Positions 7,853 to 16,516 are shown, numbered from the stretch's first letter. The stretch is 64,000 nucleotides of DNA from an uncultured Clostridia bacterium (GCA_944384985.1 CALWVM010000001.1:214717-278716), one strand, 5' to 3'. Numbers and translations are program-made. Notes: a model not told the origin generated them from the letters alone.

Positions 7853-10264
7853 ATGGAGTACAATTTTAAGGCTGTGGAGCCGAAATGGCAGAAAAAATGG
7901 GAGGACGCGGGCGTGTTCCACGCCGTGGACAATTCCGATAAGCCGAAGTATTATGCGCTGGTCGAATTCCCGTACCCGTCGGGCGCGGGCATGCACGTCG
8001 GGCACATCAAGGCGTACAGCGGGCTGGAAGTCCTCTCGCGCAAGCGGCGGTTACAGGGCTACAACGTCCTGTTCCCCATCGGGTTTGACGCCTACGGCCT
8101 GCCGACGGAAAACTACGCCATCAAAACGGGCATCCACCCGCGCAAGGTGACCGACACGAACATTGCGAAATTCACCTCGCAGCTTAAAAAAGTCGGCTTC
8201 TCGTTCGACTGGACACGTGTCATTGACACGACCGAGGAAGGCTATTACAAATGGACGCAGTGGATCTTCTTGAAGATGTTCGAGCACGGCCTTGCGTTCC
8301 GTGACAAAACGCTCGTCAACTATTGCCCGTCGTGCAAGGTCGTCCTTTCCAACGAGGATTCCCAGGGCGGCAAGTGCGACATCTGCCACAGCGAAGTGGT
8401 GCAGAAATCGAAGGACGTCTGGTACCTGCGCATCACCGAATACGCCGACAAGCTGCTCGACGGCTTAAACCATGTGGACTACCTGCCGAACATCAAACAG
8501 CAGCAGGTCAACTGGATCGGCAAATCCCGCGGCGCGTTCGTGAATTTTGAAATAAGGGGCATTCCCGAAAAGCTGCGCATCTACACCACGCGCCCCGACA
8601 CGCTGTTCGGCGTGACGTTTATGGTCATGGCGCCGGAGCATCCGCTCATCGACCAATATAAAGAGAAGATCGCCAACATGGACGCCGTGGAAGACTACCG
8701 CGCGGAATGCGCGAAAAAGACCGAATTCGAGCGCACACAGCTGGTTAAGGATAAGACCGGCGTGAAGCTCGAAGGCTTCACCGCCGTCAATCCCGTGAAT
8801 GGGAAAGAGATCCCGATCTACATTTCCGACTATATCATGATGGGTTACGGCACGGGTGCGATCATGGCGGTGCCCGCGCACGACCAGCGCGACTATGAAT
8901 TTGCCAAAAAGTTCGGCATCGACATCATCGAAGTCATCCAAGGCGGCGACATCTCCAAGGAAGCCTACACGGGCGACGGCGAAATGGTCAATTCCGGCTT
9001 CCTGAACGGTTTTACGAACAAGGCCGACTCCATTGCCAAAATGATCGAGTATCTGACCGAAAAGGGCATCGGCGAAGGCGGCGTGCAGTACAAGATGAAG
9101 GACTGGGCGTTCAACCGCCAGCGCTACTGGGGCGAACCGATCCCGATCGTCTACTGCCCGCACTGCGGCATGGTCCCCGTGCCGTATGAGGAACTGCCGC
9201 TGAAGCTCCCGAAGGTGGAGAACTTCGAGCCCGGCTCGGACGGCGAAAGCCCGCTTGCCAAAATCGACAGCTTTGTCAACTGCAAGTGCCCGAAATGCGG
9301 CGCAGACGCGAAGCGCGAGACCGACACCATGCCCCAGTGGGCGGGGTCGTCGTGGTACTATCTCCGCTATGTGGACCCGCACAACGACAAGGCGTTAGCC
9401 GATTATGATAAACTGAAATACTGGATGCCCGTCGACTGGTACAACGGCGGCATGGAGCACGTTACCCGCCACCTGATCTATTCGCGGTTCTGGCACCGGT
9501 TCCTCTACGACATCGGCGTGGTGCCCTGCCCGGAACCGTACCAGAAGCGCACGGCGCAGGGGCTGATCTTAGGCCCCGACGGCGTGAAGATGTCGAAATC
9601 CCGCGGCAACGTCATCGACCCCAATGAGGTCGTGGAAAGCTACGGCGCGGACGTCCTGCGCACCTATGTGCTCTTTATGGGCGACTATGAAAAGGCGGCG
9701 CCCTGGTCGGAAAACAGCGTCAAGGGCTGCAAGCGCTTCATCGACCGCGTGTGGAATTTGCAGACGATCCTGAAAGACGGCGACGCGTATTCCGAAAAGC
9801 TCGAAAGCGCGTTCCATAAGACGATCAAAAAGGTCTCGGAGGACATTGAACAGCTCAAATACAACACGGCGATCGCCGCAATGATGACGCTCCTCAATGC
9901 GATCTATGACGCCGGCAGCATCAACCGTGCGGAGCTGCGCACGTTCCTTCTGCTGCTCAACCCCTTTGCCCCGCACGTCACGGAGGAAATGTGGGAGACG
10001 CTCGGCTACGGCGAAATGCTCGCGAAAGACGGCGTTTGGCCGGACTTCGACGAAGCAAAGTGCGTGGATGCGACCATTGAGATCGCGGTGCAGGTCAACG
10101 GCAAGCTGCGTTCGAAGCTGACCGTTCCCGCGGACATTGCCGCCGCCGACGCCATCGCCGCGGCGAAAGCGGACGAAAAGACGCAGACGTTCTTAGACGG
10201 CAAAACCGTCGTCAAGGAGATCTATGTCCCCGGCAAGCTCGTGAACCTTGTTGTCAAGGGCTGA
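7853..10264 (+). CDS. leuS: Leucyl-tRNA synthetase
   Basis: The 803-aa class Ia synthetase charges tRNA-Leu. The HIGH-type motif lies within PYPSGAGMHVGH (about residues 41-52) and KMSKS near residue 579. A zinc knuckle CPSCKVV...CDIC lies near 160, and a large CP1 editing insert carries TTRPDTLFGVTF and a GTGAIMAVPAHD patch. A second Cys cluster (CPHC, CKCPKC) lies near 440-485. The start ATG 7853 has AAGGGTG 8 nt upstream; GTG 7844 is in frame but lies inside that site. It is 47 bp after rsfS. Confidence 0.98.
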   Translation: MEYNFKAVEPKWQKKWEDAGVFHAVDNSDKPKYYALVEFPYPSGAGMHVGHIKAYSGLEVLSRKRRLQGYNVLFPIGFDAYGLPTENYAIKTGIHPRKVTDTNIAKFTSQLKKVGFSFDWTRVIDTTEEGYYKWTQWIFLKMFEHGLAFRDKTLVNYCPSCKVVLSNEDSQGGKCDICHSEVVQKSKDVWYLRITEYADKLLDGLNHVDYLPNIKQQQVNWIGKSRGAFVNFEIRGIPEKLRIYTTRPDTLFGVTFMVMAPEHPLIDQYKEKIANMDAVEDYRAECAKKTEFERTQLVKDKTGVKLEGFTAVNPVNGKEIPIYISDYIMMGYGTGAIMAVPAHDQRDYEFAKKFGIDIIEVIQGGDISKEAYTGDGEMVNSGFLNGFTNKADSIAKMIEYLTEKGIGEGGVQYKMKDWAFNRQRYWGEPIPIVYCPHCGMVPVPYEELPLKLPKVENFEPGSDGESPLAKIDSFVNCKCPKCGADAKRETDTMPQWAGSSWYYLRYVDPHNDKALADYDKLKYWMPVDWYNGGMEHVTRHLIYSRFWHRFLYDIGVVPCPEPYQKRTAQGLILGPDGVKMSKSRGNVIDPNEVVESYGADVLRTYVLFMGDYEKAAPWSENSVKGCKRFIDRVWNLQTILKDGDAYSEKLESAFHKTIKKVSEDIEQLKYNTAIAAMMTLLNAIYDAGSINRAELRTFLLLLNPFAPHVTEEMWETLGYGEMLAKDGVWPDFDEAKCVDATIEIAVQVNGKLRSKLTVPADIAAADAIAAAKADEKTQTFLDGKTVVKEIYVPGKLVNLVVKG

Positions 10265-10377
10265 CGCGCCGAAAAATCATTTTTGCCGCAAGACGGAAGC
10301 GACAGCGATTTGCGCGGCTCGGCTTCCCTTGCAAAGGGATGTTGCCGCTTGCCGCGGCAGAAACGGAGAGAGGAACC

Positions 10378-10500
10378 ATGAAAACCCTGCGTGACCGCGT
10401 GGAGGATATCTCCAACTACTTCCGCAACCGCCGCAGCTCCGACTTTTTCCTGCTGGTCGGCTCGCTGTTCGCGGCGCTGTTTCAGGGAAAAGCGAAGTAA
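10378..10500 (+). CDS. 40-aa micro membrane protein
   Basis: A short gene with a good ribosome site (GAGAGGAACC before ATG 10378) encodes 40 residues. A charged N-terminal half, MKTLRDRVEDISNYFRNRR, precedes a hydrophobic segment, FFLLVGSLFAALF, and a short GKAK tail. Nearly all codons end in G/C, as in its neighbours, and an intrinsic terminator follows 17 bp later, so it looks genuine. It is probably cotranscribed with leuS or made from its own promoter in the 113-bp gap. I recognise no family. Confidence 0.6.
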   Translation: MKTLRDRVEDISNYFRNRRSSDFFLLVGSLFAALFQGKAK

Positions 10501-10517
10501 ACGGATAGATAAAACGC

Positions 10518-10550
10518 CCGCCCGCATCCAAACGGATACGGGCGGTTTTT
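10518..10550 (+). terminator. Intrinsic terminator after leuS and micro-ORF
   Basis: CCGCCCGCATCC pairs with GGATACGGGCGG (one mismatch) around an AAAC loop and is followed by TTTTTG. Confidence 0.85.
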
Positions 10551-10570
10551 GTCTCGCTTTTGCCGCACGA

Positions 10571-10599
10571 TTGCTTTTTTCGGGGAAACGGGTTACAAT
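10571..10599 (+). promoter_or_regulatory. SigA-type promoter for the lipoprotein block
   Basis: TTGCTT (10571) and TACAAT (10594) are 17 bp apart. Transcription would start near 10606, which argues against the in-frame GTG at 10606 as the start of the next gene. Confidence 0.55.
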
Positions 10600-10659
10600 G
10601 GGGCTGTGGTTGCCGTAGGCGGCAACCCGCGGCAAACTGCTTGCGAAGGGGATTTATAC

Positions 10660-11460
10660 ACGAAACGAAAAATTGTGCACCTTGCAGCCTTGGGGCTTGC
10701 GCTGCTTCTTTTTGCAACGGGCTGCGGGAAAAGCGGACTTTCGGAGATCCCGCCGACGGACATCGCCATGCAGACGGTTACGCAGGGAAGCCAAGGGGAT
10801 GTGCTCACGCTCCGATTTCAAGTTCCAAACGATTGGACACTTAAATCTCCCGAGGCATACGCAATTTATGCCGTGAATGAGACGGCGTATCAGGAGGGCG
10901 AACGCTTCGCGGAAGAGACGCTTCCGTATGTGCTTGTCATTGAAAACTATAATTACATAGATGGGGATCCTGCAAGCCCTGTTTCAGACGACGCCAAGGC
11001 GGCGTTCCACGAACTGTTTCAGGGGGATCCGGAAAAATACAAAGCATATCTGAACGCGAATGTCGGCGCAGCGATTTTGGGGGAACAGCTCGCGGATTCC
11101 GCCGGGCAATTTGATACACTTTCGCCGGGCGAAGCGGTGCAGGGCTATTTCGATTTGCTGACAACGTCGGCGGAACAGCAGAATCAGGCGGAAGATGCAA
11201 ACTATTTAACATCCTTTTCCTGTATGTATTATGACGGAAAAAACGGAAAGATCGCTGAAGTCCGATATACTTTTACGTATGAAGACGCGACATACGGCGG
11301 GGTGTACTATATTCGTGAAGACATTCCGTATCAGGTCTGGGGCGGGTTTGACGAAACCGTTGCGCTCTCCTCCGGAGACGTTGCGTTGTATGTTGCGGAT
11401 TCGCTGGAAGTGACCGAGCATTTTACGATGGAGGATGGGAAGATAGAAAAGGCGGAATGA
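10660..11460 (+). CDS. Lipoprotein of unknown function with no canonical start codon
   Basis: The protein is 266 aa if translation starts at ACG 10660. The signal reads KRKIVHLAALGLALLLFATGC, with basic residues, a hydrophobic core and a lipobox ATG|C whose Cys is about residue 22; the remainder is hydrophilic and probably extracytoplasmic. GAAGGGG lies 8 nt before the ACG, exactly where a start is expected, while the nearest in-frame GTG (10606) coincides with the predicted transcription start. So either ACG is used, or an ATG has mutated to ACG and expression is reduced. I do not recognise the family. Its neighbours are other small membrane proteins and a second lipoprotein. Confidence 0.65.
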   Translation, partial: TKRKIVHLAALGLALLLFATGCGKSGLSEIPPTDIAMQTVTQGSQGDVLTLRFQVPNDWTLKSPEAYAIYAVNETAYQEGERFAEETLPYVLVIENYNYIDGDPASPVSDDAKAAFHELFQGDPEKYKAYLNANVGAAILGEQLADSAGQFDTLSPGEAVQGYFDLLTTSAEQQNQAEDANYLTSFSCMYYDGKNGKIAEVRYTFTYEDATYGGVYYIREDIPYQVWGGFDETVALSSGDVALYVADSLEVTEHFTMEDGKIEKAE

Positions 11461-11584
11461 AAGCTATCGCTTTTTTCTATGGAAGAGAAAGAAAAGGATA
11501 ATATTTCTTTTCCTTCTACCGATGTCGATCAAAGGATCAACGGGAACACTGTAAAGCAGCACATAGGCTACAGGAGGGATAACC

Positions 11585-12189
11585 ATAAAAGAAGAGACAA
11601 AAGCGGCAAAGACACGGAAAACGAAGAAAGGGTGGATCGTCGTAGGGGCGTGGGCGGCATTTTTGGCGCTCTATTTCGGCTGAACGCAATACTCGGGTTG
11701 TTTGACCTTAAGTTTGCACGCTATGTGACCTATGCCGTTTGTATCGTTGGGACGGTCTGGGCGTTGCTTTTGCTGCTTTACGCTGTTGGCTGGTTTTATG
11801 CAACCGCTATCGAAACAGATAAGTATCCGCTGAAGCGATTTGTGTGCGCGGCTTTGGGCGTGTTGCTGTCCCTGCTGTGGATTGCAGTATTGGGAAGCGG
11901 TTTTATATTTGCGGTTTTCGGAGTTTACCCGACACATATCGTGGAACGGGATGGAAAGAAGTATGTGGCGGAAGTGATGATTTTCTTAAGTACACGGTAT
12001 GTGGAATATTATGATTACAAAAACATCTTCGTATGTGGGGAACAGGTGCGCATTAAAGAGGACTATTGTGATGGCACGGAAGATCCGTTAAAAGAAGATA
12101 CCCCTGTGTTAGAAGCTCTATATTATGATGAAAATGGGCGTTTGACCGACTGGTATGAGAATCCTGATGCATGGCAGTATCCGAGATGA
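11585..12189 (+). pseudogene. Frameshifted copy of a duplicated small membrane protein
   Basis: This is a near-identical partner of the gene at 13715. Bases 11651-11969 match 13781-14100 with two substitutions and one missing G at about 11678 (TTCGGC here, TTCGGGC there). The first part begins IKEETKAAKTRKTKKG after AGGAGGG, but the codon at the expected start is ATA 11585, and the frame ends at TGA 11681 because of the deletion. The second part (three or four membrane segments, then a soluble C-terminus) stays open to 12189. That frame can also be read from ATG 11479, but the extra N-terminus is out-of-frame hydrophilic sequence. Confidence 0.65.
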
Positions 12190-12282
12190 GAAGGACAGGG
12201 GATGGCTCCTCGCACAAGCAACTTCTGGATTTTCTGTGCGCAGGACATAGAACCGCCCCCGGCCTTAGTGAGGAGGTCGTTT

Positions 12283-13068
12283 ATGGATCGTCGAAAATTA
12301 AAACCGCTCGGCTTTGCGGAATTGGCAGTGGGCGTGCTGTTTATCTTCGTCTTTTTTGCGTTTTGTGAACCGCACACGATGTCAGCGGAACTTGCCTTTG
12401 TGCTTTTGTATGTTCCGATTCTGCTCGTGTGGCCGCTTGTGGTCTGTCCGATTTTGGGCGTGCACCTGCGGGACGAGGAGGGCGTCACACGCAAAGAAAG
12501 TGTTGTGTTTCCTCTGCTTGTATTTTTGCGCGGTTGCATTTTGTTTGCCATCCCGGCTTTGCCGCTGCTCTTCCGGCGCCCGGCCCCGCTTTTAGCGCTT
12601 CTTATCTTTCTGCCCGCAGCGGTGGGGGCCTTGGCGTTCGGCGTGGGGCTTTGGGTACGCAGGCGCATTTTTACGCTGGAGATCTTCTTTATCTATGCTG
12701 CGGTGCTCGCGCTCTTATGGCTTCCGAGGCACCTGTATGCCATGTCGGAAAACAGGGACCTGCTGCTTGTGCACATGGTCGTTCTGTATTTCCCGCTCCT
12801 GATTTTGACACCGCTGGTGGCCTGCCCGGTTTTGGGACGAATCACACAGATGCGGTACGCGGTGACCGAAGCGAAAGACGCGGCGAAATATACGGGTATC
12901 GTGTTTGTGACGCTGCTTGCCGTGTGCGGCTTATCCGTAGAACCATCCGTCTTTTCCCGTCTGCTGTGGACGGATTACCGAATGAGCCTGCTTTTGTGCG
13001 TCCTGCTGCCCGCATTGGTCGGGGCGCTCACCTTCGGACTAACCGTCGCCCCGCCAAGGCAAAACTGA
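12283..13068 (+). CDS. Polytopic membrane protein with internal duplication
   Basis: The 261-aa protein has about eight hydrophobic segments. AGGAGG lies 6 nt before ATG 12283; the open frame extends 81 nt upstream, but only this start has a ribosome site. Two halves repeat: YVPILLVWPLVVCPILG followed by FLPAAVGALAFGVGL, and YFPLLILTPLVACPVLG followed by LLPALVGALTFGLTV. The repeat period is about 130 residues. No family is recognised. It lies between the two copies of the duplicated membrane protein and upstream of a lipoprotein, so the block may form one envelope unit. Confidence 0.7.
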   Translation: MDRRKLKPLGFAELAVGVLFIFVFFAFCEPHTMSAELAFVLLYVPILLVWPLVVCPILGVHLRDEEGVTRKESVVFPLLVFLRGCILFAIPALPLLFRRPAPLLALLIFLPAAVGALAFGVGLWVRRRIFTLEIFFIYAAVLALLWLPRHLYAMSENRDLLLVHMVVLYFPLLILTPLVACPVLGRITQMRYAVTEAKDAAKYTGIVFVTLLAVCGLSVEPSVFSRLLWTDYRMSLLLCVLLPALVGALTFGLTVAPPRQN

Positions 13069-13140
13069 GCTCCTGCCGCCTTTTGCAACCGATATAGAAA
13101 AGCGATAAAAAACACAGCGCTAAAAACGGAGGGGATTCCC

Positions 13141-13668
13141 ATGCGCAGAAAAATGATTTGTGTTCTGTTGTGCATAGCTGTTTTATGCGGTCTCAGTTCT
13201 TGCAAAGAAAAAGACGATTACCAGTGCCAGGGGCAGAACGCAGAGAAAATGATCGCCTTGTTTCAACAAGACCCCGAGATGTTTCAGGAGATTGCGGTTA
13301 TATTTATAAACAACCGGGCGTTTTGGGAAAAGGCGAGACGATACGAAGACGATGTGCATGCGTTCCTCATGTCCCCGAACGAAACAGAAAAAATGCATAC
13401 ATTTTCCGAAGACGAGCAGGCTGCTATCCGAACCTTTTTTGAAAAGACAACGCCTTATATGATTATAGTAAATGCGGAACCGTATTTTGTGATCGATTAT
13501 GTCAACGAAGAAAGGACTGCCGGATTTACGTTTGCTTATTATTACGGGGACAAGACGACCAAAACAGCCAGTGGTACAACGGAATATGAAGATTGGGTTT
13601 CCCTATATAAACATAGATATACGGACTTTCGGGAGTTGGGAAATGATTGGTTCTTCTATGCCGCTTGA
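13141..13668 (+). CDS. Small lipoprotein of unknown function
   Basis: The 175-aa protein has a clear lipoprotein signal, MRRKMICVLLCIAVLCGLSSC, with the lipobox LSS|C at residues 18-21, followed by a charged soluble domain. GGAGGGG lies 6 nt before ATG 13141. It is AT-richer in codon use than the housekeeping genes. No family is recognised. Sequence similarity to the other lipoprotein (10660) is not obvious beyond the lipobox and small size. Confidence 0.75.
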   Translation: MRRKMICVLLCIAVLCGLSSCKEKDDYQCQGQNAEKMIALFQQDPEMFQEIAVIFINNRAFWEKARRYEDDVHAFLMSPNETEKMHTFSEDEQAAIRTFFEKTTPYMIIVNAEPYFVIDYVNEERTAGFTFAYYYGDKTTKTASGTTEYEDWVSLYKHRYTDFRELGNDWFFYAA

Positions 13669-13714
13669 CCTCGGCCGATTATAAAAAATACAGGCGCTGG
13701 AGGAAGGTGTAGCT

Positions 13715-14311
13715 ATGCATGAAAACGTAGGAAATACTGCGCGGCGAAAAAAGAGCAGGTTCTTGTGTGCGGTAGGTATTTGGGCGGCATTTTTGGCGCT
13801 CTATTTCGGGCTGAACGCAATACTCGGGTTGTTTGACCTTAAGTTTGCACGCTATGTGACCTATGCCGTTTGTATCGTTGGGACGGTCTGGGCGTTGCTT
13901 TTGCTGCTTTACGCTGTTGGCTGGTTTTATGCAACCGCTATCGAAACAGATAAGTATCCGCTGAAGCGATTTGTGTGCGCGGCTTTGGGCGTGTTGCTGT
14001 CCCTGCTGTGGATCGCAGTATTGGGAAGCGGTTTTATATTTGCGGTTTTCGGAGTTCACCCGACACATATCGTGGAACGGGATGGAAAGAAGTATGTGGC
14101 AGAAGTGACGATTTTTCTGGGCACACGATACGTGGATTATTTTGATTACAAAAATATTTTTGTGTGCGGGAAAGAGGAGAAAATTTCTGAAACGTATTCC
14201 GACGGTTCCGAAGACCCGTTGGAAGAGGACAATCCGCAGGAAAGCTTGCAGGATGCCTATTATGCGGACGGCAGACCGTCTTATCATTCGGGAAAGTGGT
14301 GGCGGTATTAA
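13715..14311 (+). CDS. Small membrane protein, intact copy of the duplicated pair
   Basis: The 198-aa protein has an N-terminal basic stretch, three to four membrane segments between residues 18 and 115, and a soluble C-terminal part with HPTHIVERDGKKYVAEV. GGAGGAAGG precedes ATG 13715. Its central 320 bp are almost identical to 11651-11969, whereas both ends differ, which suggests gene conversion between tandem paralogues. The acidic C-terminal tail (DGSEDPLEEDNPQE) is paralleled in the other copy (DGTEDPLKEDTP). Function is unknown. Confidence 0.75.
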   Translation: MHENVGNTARRKKSRFLCAVGIWAAFLALYFGLNAILGLFDLKFARYVTYAVCIVGTVWALLLLLYAVGWFYATAIETDKYPLKRFVCAALGVLLSLLWIAVLGSGFIFAVFGVHPTHIVERDGKKYVAEVTIFLGTRYVDYFDYKNIFVCGKEEKISETYSDGSEDPLEEDNPQESLQDAYYADGRPSYHSGKWWRY

Positions 14312-14316
14312 AAGAT

Positions 14317-14351
14317 AAAGCGGAATACGAACAATATTCGCATTCCGCTTT
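14317..14351. terminator. Bidirectional terminator between convergent genes
   Basis: AAAGCGGAATACGAA and its near-perfect complement TTCGCATTCCGCTTT form a 15-bp stem flanked by A-rich and T-rich sequence. It separates the plus-strand gene ending at 14311 from the minus-strand frame ending at 14363. Confidence 0.8.
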
Positions 14352-14362
14352 GTTCATTTTCT

Positions 14363-15007
14363 TTATAGGTTCATGGAATAAATGTAATTGGCAAAAGATT
14401 TACAGCAATATTCAATCACTTCTCTGCTTGGTTTTTTGCCCTGTGAAGCCAACAACCCAAAACCAGGGGCCTGTTCATCAACACCCGTCATGGCTTTTAA
14501 GATAGCCTGGTACAAGTCGCGAACGTTTAGAGAGCAATTTAATTCTTCTGCGAGCCATTTGAATCGTTGCTGAAATATGTTCCCGTTATAGTACCATTCG
14601 AGTGCGTCGGAAAGCGGGTGAGACGTTTCCGTTTGATCCAGCAAAGCATGCACCTTTTCTTGTGTTTTATATGCGTCAAAATCCGAACAGAAATCGTTGT
14701 AACTGCAACTGGAATCCCCGCCAATCGTCATTTCGGCAATTTCCTGATCCGTCATGCCCCAATAACCATCACCTTTATCTCTGTCAGAAATGCGCTTAGT
14801 CGTGTCCGCCATACCGGTTGCTAAATCACCGCCCCAGCTTGCCCAGAAATTCGAAGGGATACCACCAAAATACGCAGACATGGTTGCAGCCATATGACAA
14901 AAGTCTATGATACCGTTTTTGCCGTCTGTGACCATGAGGTTGTGTTCTCTGATATATGGGTCAAGTGCGAAATACAACTTAGATGCATTGGTTCTTACAT
15001 ATTTCAC
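14363..15007 (-). CDS. Orphan domain fragment, unknown (toxin-type C-terminus?)
   Basis: This frame encodes 214 aa from GTG 15007 without a clear ribosome site. It reads like the C-terminal part of a larger protein: no signal, then VTDGKNGIIDFCHMAATMSAY and FWASWGGDLATGMADTTK, followed by mixed helices. The D-F-x-H-M-A and W-G-G-D-L-A patches look catalytic, but I cannot assign a family. It is in the same frame as the gene ending at 15050, and that frame is open between the two except for the TGA. Codon use is more AT-rich than that of the upstream gene, suggesting an acquired piece. It may be a polymorphic-toxin tip or an unrelated enzyme remnant. Confidence 0.5.
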   Translation of the reverse strand: MKYVRTNASKLYFALDPYIREHNLMVTDGKNGIIDFCHMAATMSAYFGGIPSNFWASWGGDLATGMADTTKRISDRDKGDGYWGMTDQEIAEMTIGGDSSCSYNDFCSDFDAYKTQEKVHALLDQTETSHPLSDALEWYYNGNIFQQRFKWLAEELNCSLNVRDLYQAILKAMTGVDEQAPGFGLLASQGKKPSREVIEYCCKSFANYIYSMNL

Positions 15008-15049
15008 AAAGTCCTCGTCTGCAGGTTTGCCGTTTCGCGCGGCTTTTCG

Positions 15050-15619
15050 TCACTCCGTCTTAAAGTCAAAAATCTGGATAATATTTTCAACCTCTTCTTC
15101 GGTGAGGTTGAACAGGCGTTTGCCGAGTTCCACGAACTCCGGATCATCCTCCTTGCCGCAGAGCATCGAAAACGTCCGGCCGATCTCAAGGATCACACTC
15201 GGGGCATCCTTGCGCATGGCGAGATAATAAAAGCTGTACTCGCCGCCGTCGGAAAACTCTTCGTAAAACGCGGCATCGCCATATTTTATGTTGCCGTACA
15301 GGGCGTTGATCGCCGTGCTTTTGAGGATCGTGTTCGGCAGCACGCGGTTGATGCAGTATTCCGCTGCGAAAAACATCAGGATCTTGATTTGGTGGATGAC
15401 GGCGGCCGGGTAATCGAGCGCGCCGACTTCTTCCGAAAGACGGCGCAGCAGCTCGTCCTCGTTTAAGAAGATGTCCGAAAGATAGTCGCCGAGCTTGGCG
15501 GCCTTGTCAATGTTGCCGTTTGCGCGCTGCGCTTCCATGAGCGCGATCAGCTGCAATTCGTCGGCATCGCCGCTCTGCTTCGGCTCTTTCCCGAAAATTT
15601 TGATGTCACTGTCTTCCAT
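15050..15619 (-). CDS. Conserved hypothetical protein, 189 aa
   Basis: This is a soluble, mostly helical protein starting MEDSDIKIFGKEPK. The middle has LDYPAAVIHQIKILMFFAAEYCINRVLP, which could be a buried helix pair, then YGDAAFYEEFSDGGEYSFYY. The end, LTEEEVENIIQIFDFKTE, is helical. I recognise no named domain. A 15-nt gap and matching codon use place it in an operon with the PHP phosphoesterase upstream. No function is proposed. Confidence 0.75.
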   Translation of the reverse strand: MEDSDIKIFGKEPKQSGDADELQLIALMEAQRANGNIDKAAKLGDYLSDIFLNEDELLRRLSEEVGALDYPAAVIHQIKILMFFAAEYCINRVLPNTILKSTAINALYGNIKYGDAAFYEEFSDGGEYSFYYLAMRKDAPSVILEIGRTFSMLCGKEDDPEFVELGKRLFNLTEEEVENIIQIFDFKTE

Positions 15620-15634
15620 AAAATCCTCCCGCGG

Positions 15635-16516
15635 TCAGCCCGCGCTTTCGCTCGCCGCTTTCTGCGCTTTTTTGGCAAGCCGCTTCTGCCGCGCCTTGTA
15701 GCCGAGCAGCTTTTGCAGCGCGTCGTCCGGCGTGACAATATCGCCGACACATACGCGCGTTTTATTGTAAAGGCCGTGGAAATCCGTCCCGCCGACCATA
15801 AGAAGCTTATGTTTCGCCGCCAGCTTTTTCAGTTCCGCCGACGCCGCCTCGTCCGCCGACGGGTGCCAGACCTCCAGCCCATCGAGCCCGTGCTCCAAAA
15901 GGCGGGGCAGGGAATCGAGGTTGTCGTTTAAGCACGGGTGCGCGAGCACTGCAATGCCGCCCGCCGCGTGCACGGCGTCCACCACTTCGCCGATGTCGGG
16001 GAATTTCGGGGCGATATAGATGCTGCCGGGAACGCCCGGATCAAACAGGCGGTGATACAGATCCCCGTACAGCGAATCCGTGCAGCCGCACTCCATGAGC
16101 GCCTGCATCATGTGACAGGAGAAAATATTGGTGGAACCCGTCGCGCATTTGACGATCAGTTCGGCGCTGACGGGGTAGCGCTTGGCAATTTGCAGCATCA
16201 TGTAGTGCGCCGTCTTTTTGCGCGCGAGCGTATTGCGGTGGCAAAGCCCCTCGAGCCGATCGGGAAATTCGCTTAAATAGCCGAGGATGTGCACACTCTT
16301 GCCGGTCTGCGTGTCCGTCGCGGAAAGCTCCACGCCCTGGATCACCTGCACGCCGAGGCGCTCGCCGATGATCCTGCCGCGCACCGTGCCCGCAAGGCAG
16401 TCATGATCCGTGATCGCGATCGTTTCTATGTTGCGCCGTTTGGCAAGCGAAATCAAATCCTCAATTCCCAAAGAACCGTCCGAAAGTTTGGTGTGGCAAT
16501 GTAAATCTCCGCCCAT
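15635..16516 (-). CDS. PHP-domain metal-dependent phosphoesterase
   Basis: The 293-aa PHP protein resembles the RNase AM/nucleoside 3',5'-bisphosphate phosphatase group. Metal ligands appear in order as DLHCHTKLSDGS (residues 4-15), ITDHD, GVELSA, then AHPCLND and GTDFHG late in the chain. Members of this group hydrolyse phosphate esters on small nucleotides or trim RNA 5' ends; the exact substrate is inferred only. The start is the ATG at 16516, because AGGAGGA lies 9 nt upstream; the ATG at 16525 touches that site. A promoter lies on this strand at 16679-16651. Confidence 0.9.
   Translation of the reverse strand: MGGDLHCHTKLSDGSLGIEDLISLAKRRNIETIAITDHDCLAGTVRGRIIGERLGVQVIQGVELSATDTQTGKSVHILGYLSEFPDRLEGLCHRNTLARKKTAHYMMLQIAKRYPVSAELIVKCATGSTNIFSCHMMQALMECGCTDSLYGDLYHRLFDPGVPGSIYIAPKFPDIGEVVDAVHAAGGIAVLAHPCLNDNLDSLPRLLEHGLDGLEVWHPSADEAASAELKKLAAKHKLLMVGGTDFHGLYNKTRVCVGDIVTPDDALQKLLGYKARQKRLAKKAQKAASESAG

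Noticed and set aside
14894-16504. Several plus-strand frames opposite the minus-strand unknown protein and PHP genes
   Set aside because: Antisense shadows of genes with good starts and metal motifs.
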